From: an uncultured Lysobacteraceae bacterium
Lineage (GTDB): Bacteria; Pseudomonadota; Gammaproteobacteria; Xanthomonadales; Rhodanobacteraceae
DNA length: 6,460 nucleotides
Assembly: GCA_946480705.1 (NCBI GenBank)
Contig: CAMLLF010000240.1
Coordinates: 1-6,460, forward strand
Reading direction: 5' to 3'
Below are positions 1 through 4,900 of this stretch, piece by piece. The notes below the pieces were generated by a model. The model worked only from the letters and a program-made list of their open reading frames with translations. It did not search any database and was not told where the DNA came from. The translations under genes and the position numbers were made by a program. The first letter of the stretch is position 1. The number at the start of each line of letters is the position of its first letter.

Positions 1-274
1 CGTCGGCATGATGATGACGAGCGTGGTGGGGATGAATCGCACCGACACGATCGGCAAGAAGCATTCCGCCAATATCGGCGCGAGTTACGAATTGACCGTC
101 GGCGGCGACAATGGCTCTCGCATCGTCATGGATGCCGAGAGCATCACCTTCGTCATCGGCGCCAGCTCGATGCGCCTGGAAAAAGGCGGCAAGGTGACCA
201 TCAGCGGCACGGAGTTCAACTTCGGCGCCAGCGGGCCGGTGCAGATCAGCGGCAATGACATCGACCTGAACTGA
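1..274 (+). CDS. vgrG: VgrG spike protein, C-terminal tail only (5' end outside window)
   Basis: The reading frame is open from base 2 to a TGA at 272-274, so only about the last 90 residues are present. The ATG codons at 8-16 lie inside the gene and are not credible starts. The first 40 residues form consecutive eight-residue units that begin VG or IG (VGMNRTDT, IGKKHSAN, IGASYELT). This is the pattern of the gp5-like triple-stranded beta-helix needle of VgrG/phage spikes. The following residues alternate polar and hydrophobic (for example VTISGTEF, VQISGNDIDLN), as expected for the last beta-prism turns and a blunt end that docks a PAAR-like cap. VgrG is the trimeric T6SS puncturing spike and its C-terminus often sets which effector is carried. 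The directly following adaptor, PAAR-like and Rhs genes support that role. No C-terminal effector extension is fused to this tail. The remaining uncertainty is that the diagnostic N-terminal VgrG domains are not in view. Confidence 0.82.
   Translation, partial: VGMMMTSVVGMNRTDTIGKKHSANIGASYELTVGGDNGSRIVMDAESITFVIGASSMRLEKGGKVTISGTEFNFGASGPVQISGNDIDLN
2..121 (+). repeat. Five octapeptide (24-nt) beta-helix repeats in the VgrG tail
   Basis: Five in-frame units of eight codons start at 2, 26, 50, 74 and 98. They read VGMMMTSV, VGMNRTDT, IGKKHSAN, IGASYELT and VGGDNGSR. Each opens with a branched hydrophobic residue followed by glycine. Periodic VxG-type octapeptides are known from the phage T4 gp5 needle and the VgrG needle, where each unit makes one beta-helix turn. 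DNA similarity between units is low, so this is a protein-level repeat and not a recent DNA duplication. Confidence 0.75.
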
Positions 275-276
275 GG
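272..276 (+). promoter_or_regulatory. Shine-Dalgarno for the DUF2169 gene, overlapping the vgrG stop
   Basis: TGAGG at 272-276 includes the vgrG stop codon and ends ten bases before the ATG at 287. The overlap means ribosomes ending vgrG stop on the next gene's binding site, which suggests translational coupling. It also supports ATG 287 as the start. Confidence 0.55.
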
Positions 277-286
277 CACGGCGGCC

Positions 287-1582
287 ATGGAATTCCGAAA
301 TCGGACGCCGTTTCCGGCGCTGCGGTTTGCCAGCGTCGACGCGCAGGATCAGGAGCATCACGTCGTCGCGATGCGCGTGACCTACCGCCTGCGGCGCAAT
401 GCCGATGCCAGTACCGCGACGCGCGATGCCTTCGATGCCAGCGTCATCGAGCGCGATGCGCCGCCACTCGTGCTGGCCGACGACTATGCCGGCGATCCGG
501 AAACCAGCAGCACGCGGCAGGAAAGCGATCTCGCGCCGTTCAAGCCGCGCTGCGATGTCATCGTCAATGCAGTCGCTCACGCACCCGGTGGCATCCCGAG
601 CACGCAGTGGCCGATCGCGTTGCGCGTCAGCGAACGCATCCCTGCAGCCGTCACCGATGCGCGTCAGCGCACGCAGGCCGAACCGGAAACGTACCTGATC
701 GACAAGACATTGCGCGTGCACGGACCTCGCGATATTCGCCTGGGCGTGTCGGGTTGGTCGCTGGGATCTTCGCGGGAAACGCGCTGCGTCGCCGTGGACT
801 ACGAGCATGCCTGGGGAGGCCTCTGCCGCGTCCCCGCTGCGGCTGTTGCTGACGCCTCGGCGTATCTGCTCAACGAGGCGTGCTACAGCAATCCGGTCGG
901 TCGCGGCTGGATCGAGCGTCGCTACGAATCGGCGTTGCGCAAGGCTGGCAACGGAATTCCTTCAACACTGCCGGGGCCGCAAGTCGATGATCCTCGCCGC
1001 CCGTTGCGTGATGTGGTCCTGGCGCATAACCCGACTACGCCGGTCGACGCCCGCGGCATGGCGGAAGTGGCCGCACGTTACGGCGCGACGCCAGCCGGTT
1101 TCGGCTGTCTGGGCCGCGCCTGGGCTCCTCGTCTGCAGCGCGCCGGAACTTACGACGACCTTTGGCTGCGCCAGCGCTGGCCCAGGCTGCCGCACGATTT
1201 TACTTTTTCCTATTGGAACTGTGCTCCCGACGACCAGCAGATACCGCATCCCGCCGACGGCGGCCTGCGGCTGGCCCTGGATCATCTGATCGCACCGGAG
1301 CATGCGCCCAGCGGTCGCATCGTCGTCGAGCTGCCGCCGTACCGCGCGTTTGTGCTCGCGCGATTCGACAACGGCGTGATGCACCCGATTCCGATGCGCG
1401 TGGACACCGTGATCGTCGACGCGCAGGCAATGACAGTGGCCCAGGTCTGGCGTATCAGCCTGCCGGTTTCATTGCCGCTGCGCGTCCTCGAAGCCCGTCT
1501 GGAAACCGATCCCGCAGCGCCGTTGCTGCGGATCAAGCCGCGTTTGCCGCATCCGCCGGCGCCGGCAACTCAGCAAGGTTAG
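287..1582 (+). CDS. DUF2169 domain protein, T6SS effector-loading adaptor
   Basis: The gene encodes 431 residues and is complete, from ATG 287 to TAG 1580-1582. Sequence features match the DUF2169 family along its length: NRTPF at residues 5-9, a beta-strand VAMRVTYRL at 27-35, the DDYAGDPETSS and ESDLAPFKPRCDVIV blocks at 65-93, AHAPGG at 97-102, YEHAWGG at 172-178, NPVGRGW at 202-208, and an APDDQQ block at 313-318. No signal peptide or membrane helix is seen, so it should be cytoplasmic. DUF2169 proteins are known as adaptors/chaperones in T6SS loci, for example the one needed for Tde2 delivery in Agrobacterium with a DUF4150-type effector and a specific VgrG. Here it sits between vgrG and a DUF4150-like gene followed by rhs. 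I infer that it helps dock the DUF4150 tip and Rhs cargo onto the upstream VgrG. The end of the protein is proline-rich and probably flexible. The family assignment is strong; the exact partner is inferred from context. Confidence 0.88.
   Translation: MEFRNRTPFPALRFASVDAQDQEHHVVAMRVTYRLRRNADASTATRDAFDASVIERDAPPLVLADDYAGDPETSSTRQESDLAPFKPRCDVIVNAVAHAPGGIPSTQWPIALRVSERIPAAVTDARQRTQAEPETYLIDKTLRVHGPRDIRLGVSGWSLGSSRETRCVAVDYEHAWGGLCRVPAAAVADASAYLLNEACYSNPVGRGWIERRYESALRKAGNGIPSTLPGPQVDDPRRPLRDVVLAHNPTTPVDARGMAEVAARYGATPAGFGCLGRAWAPRLQRAGTYDDLWLRQRWPRLPHDFTFSYWNCAPDDQQIPHPADGGLRLALDHLIAPEHAPSGRIVVELPPYRAFVLARFDNGVMHPIPMRVDTVIVDAQAMTVAQVWRISLPVSLPLRVLEARLETDPAAPLLRIKPRLPHPPAPATQQG
1575..1578 (+). 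promoter_or_regulatory. Shine-Dalgarno for the DUF4150 gene
   Basis: AAGG at 1575-1578 lies inside the last codons of the DUF2169 gene, eight bases before ATG 1587. With only four bases between the stop and the next start, it points to coupled translation and supports this start. Confidence 0.5.
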
Positions 1583-1586
1583 CGAC

Positions 1587-1943
1587 ATGAGTTCGAAAAT
1601 CATCGCCCGAAAACAGGAAGGCTGGATCGTCGTGTCGATTCTTCCGGATGTCTGCAAAACACCGATCGGCGGAAACCCGGTTCCTGTTCCGTATCCGGTC
1701 ATCGCCCGATTGCCGGACTCGGTGAACGTCGTCGAATCGGTCAGGGCCAACGGTCATCCGGTGCTGGTCTACAACCGCAGCAAGGTGCCGCAGACCATCG
1801 GCGACATGGCCGGAAAGATGCTCGGCCTGAAGACTCAGACGGTCGAAGGCAACTGCTATCCCAAAGAACACAGCGGCACGGTCAGTGCCGGCAGGCGCCG
1901 CGTCGTTCGCGAACGCGACAAGTTCTGGATGAACGGAGTCTAG
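1587..1943 (+). CDS. DUF4150/PAAR-like T6SS spike-tip protein
   Basis: This is a complete 118-residue protein (ATG 1587, TAG 1941-1943). It carries the DUF4150 (PAAR-like) signature: a beta-strand GWIVVSILPDVCKTPIGG at residues 12-29, PVPVPYPVIA at 31-40, TIGDMAGKMLGLKT at 70-83, then a Gly/Ser block and a closing RRRVVRERDKFWMNG segment at 103-117. PAAR and PAAR-like proteins form a sharp cone on the VgrG tip and connect it to effectors. C23, C90 and H96 are possible metal ligands, but the classical PAAR histidine pattern is not obvious, so I do not claim zinc binding. In many systems DUF4150 is the N-terminal domain of a larger effector. Here it is a stand-alone minimal domain that ends right after the conserved D-x-x-x-MN motif, and the rhs gene starts one base after its stop. 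No signal peptide or membrane segment is seen. It most likely bridges the upstream VgrG and the Rhs protein. Confidence 0.85.
   Translation: MSSKIIARKQEGWIVVSILPDVCKTPIGGNPVPVPYPVIARLPDSVNVVESVRANGHPVLVYNRSKVPQTIGDMAGKMLGLKTQTVEGNCYPKEHSGTVSAGRRRVVRERDKFWMNGV
1935..1938 (+). promoter_or_regulatory. Shine-Dalgarno for rhs
   Basis: GGAG at 1935-1938 ends six bases before ATG 1945 and lies inside the last codons of the DUF4150 gene, whose stop is at 1941-1943. Good spacing and sequence make 1945 the best start for the Rhs protein. Confidence 0.6.
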
Positions 1944-1944
1944 G

Positions 1945-4900
1945 ATGGCCGGCACGCCCATCGTGAGTTCACCGATCGCGCCGAGCATCACGCGTGGCGG
2001 CATGACGTTCACGACGTTGTCCGATGGCGTGATGCTCGGCTTCGAGCCGCCGCCCGGGTTCGATCGGCTCGCGTTCGTGCAGCAGAACGGTCTCAGCAAC
2101 ATCACTACCACGACTGACGCCAGCGGCAAGCTATACGTCGAAACGCGTCTGAGCTTCGGTCAGTACAACCGGCTCGCCGCCGCTCATCCGACGCTGGAGC
2201 TACCGTCGTATCCGCCGCCCAACGGCAATACCGAAGGCCAAATCACGCGCCTGCCCACGGTAACGGTCAAGGCCTCGGCCAAAACCAGCAATCCGGATAC
2301 GGAAACCGAAACGCCTGAGGAAGACAGCTACTGGTGGGACTATCTCAAGCGTTCGACCAGGATTCTCGGCGATGAAGTCAAAGGTTTCGCCGGAGCGGCG
2401 GTCGGCACGGTCGAGACGGTCGCGACAGGCTTGGGCTATCTGGTCACGCAACCCATCGAAAGCGGCAAGGCGCTGGTCTGGGGCGCCGGTCAGGTCGGCG
2501 GCATGGTCGTCGAAGGTTTGGGCCACATCGTCACGCAGCCGGCGGAAGTCGGCAAGGCGCTGGTGTGGGGCGCCGGTGAAGTCGTGGATTCGATCGCTGC
2601 TACCCTCGCCGGCGAAGGGGCAGGCAAAGCGGTGGGCGGTGCTCTGTTCGACCTGATGCCGTTGCCGAAGATGGGAACCCTCACCCGCGGCGCCGGTGCG
2701 GAGGCCAAGGCGGCGCAGGAAGCACGGCTGGCGCAGGAAGCCAAAGCGGCCGAGGAGGCGCGCCGGGCCAAGGCGGCGGAGGATGCGAATAAGGGTAACG
2801 ATTCCAAGGTAGAGAAAGAGAAAGACGGCAAGCCCGACGGGCCGTGCAAGGTGTGCCCCCAGCTGGCGGCGCCGGTCAATCCCGTGCTTGGCATCAAACT
2901 GCTCGACGGCGAGCAGGATCTCGACTTCGTCATCGACGGCGTGCTGCCCTTGCTGTGGCAGCGCAGCTACTACTCCGACGTGGCCACGGTGGGCTGGCTG
3001 GGTCAGGGCTGGAGCCTGCCACTGAGCTACCAGCTGGAAGTCCGGCGCGACGGCGTCGACGTGATCGACACGCAAGGACGCCGCATTGCGTTTCCGACCT
3101 TGCAGGTCGGCGCCAGCTTCTTCTCGCGTTACGAGAGCACCACGTTGCGACGCAGCGAACGCAACCGCTTCGAGCTGGTGACGCAGGAGGGATTGCGTCT
3201 GGTGTTCGGCCTCGCATCGTCGGACCAGCGCCGGATCGATGAGGCCCCGGCTGACGACGATGCGATCAGCGCCGAAATCGCCGGCGAGTCGGATCAGCCG
3301 CCGCAAGGCAGCCGCTTGCCGCTGCTGGGCATGGTCGACAGCAACGACAACTGGTTGCGGGTTCACTACACGCCCGATGATCTTCCTCAAGTCGTGGAAC
3401 TCAGCAGCGGACGACGCGTCGGTCTGGTCTTCGGTCAGCTCACTGACGCTTCTGTAGAGCCGGTCATTCGTCTGCAGCGAGTCGTCGAGCTGTCGAACGA
3501 GCCGGATGAACAAGGCCGCTTCGCCGCCTCGGAATTACTGGTCGACTACCGTTACAGCACCGAGGGCGATCTCGCCGAGGTCGTCGATGCCAACGGCGTG
3601 GTCGTACGCAGCTTCCGCTGGCAAAACCACATGCTGGTCGAGCACAGCGAACCGGGTGGGCTGGTTTCGCGCTACGAATGGGATCGCCTGGGTCCCGGCG
3701 GCCGCGTTCTGCGCAACAGTCTGTCGACGGGCGAATCAATCGCGTTCGCCTACTTCGATGCCGATGGAAAAACGACGGCTACCGATGCTTCCGGCCGCGT
3801 CACGACGTTCTGCTTCGACGCCGAGCGCCGCTATACCGGCTACATCGACGCTCAGGGCCATGACTATCGCTTCGACCTCGATGCTTACGGCAATCGCCTC
3901 GCTGTCATCGACCCGCTGGGACGTGCGACGCGCTACCACTATGACGCCCACGGCAACGCGGTTCGTTTGCAGTCGCCGGACGGCGCGGCGCAGCGTCGCG
4001 TCTTCGATGCCGACGGCAGGAACTTGCTGGAAATCACCGATGCGCTGGATCGGCAGACGCACTATCGCTACGACATGCGCGGCAATGTCGTCGCCGTTAC
4101 CGATCCGGCAGGCGCGACCACCTGGATCGTGCGCGACGAACATGGCTTGCCCGTCGCCGTAACCGACCCGCTGGGCAACGTCACGCACCGGCGCTTCGAC
4201 GCGGCCGGCCGCATGCTGGAGCAGCGCGACTGCCTGGGGCAGGCCACGCTCTATGCCTATGATCGCCGCGGCAACCTGCTGCAGGTCTGCGATGCGCTGG
4301 GTCAGGTAACCCGCTATACCTATCAACATGTGAATCGGCGCGATCGGCTGGTTGCGATCCAGTCGCCAGACGGCGCGGTTGAGCGCTATACCTACGATGC
4401 GTTGGGGAGGCTCGTCGCGCATCACGACGCGCTGGGTCACGCCACGCGCTATCACCTCGACGCGGCCGGCCGTCCGCTGCAGCGCGATGACGCCGCCGGC
4501 CACACCTTGCGCTATCGCTACGACGTGCATGGCCGCGTGCTGCAACTGATCAACGAAAACGGAGCGCGGCATCGCTTCGCATGGGATGTTCTGGATCGAC
4601 TGGTTGCCGAACAGGGTTTCGACGGTCGACGTCAGGACTACGCGTACAACGCCGCTGGTGAAATGACGGAAAGCGCTGACGGCGTGCCGCACGATGCGCC
4701 GCTGATGGCGCGCGGGCAGAGTGGCGTCCTGCGCCATTACTACCAGCGCGATTTTGCCGGTCGCCTGGTCGCGAAGATCAGCAGCAAACCGGGAACCGAT
4801 CCTCGGCCGGATGTTCGATGCAACCGGTTCGCCTACGATGCTGCAGGGCAACTCATCGAGGCGCGTAACGATACGGCGCAGGTCAGCCTGTCCTATACCG

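Noticed and set aside
8..16. Three consecutive ATG codons as the start of a small gene
   Set aside because: The frame is open upstream to the window edge and the octapeptide repeat already begins at base 2, so these are internal methionines of VgrG.
1533..2129. Minus-strand open frame spanning the DUF2169, DUF4150 and rhs junctions
   Set aside because: It crosses three supported plus-strand genes with good Shine-Dalgarno spacing, and its own product matches nothing I recognise.
2200..3513. Long minus-strand open frame (437 codons) opposite rhs
   Set aside because: It lies fully antisense to a well-supported Rhs reading frame. Its product is Arg/Ala/Asp-rich without recognisable domains, and GC-rich codon bias commonly opens such shadow frames.
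3506..4162. Plus-strand alternative frames inside rhs, such as 3506-4162 and 5558-6070
   Set aside because: Compositionally biased Arg/Ser/Thr-rich products in another frame of the YD region; typical out-of-frame readings of GC-rich repeats.
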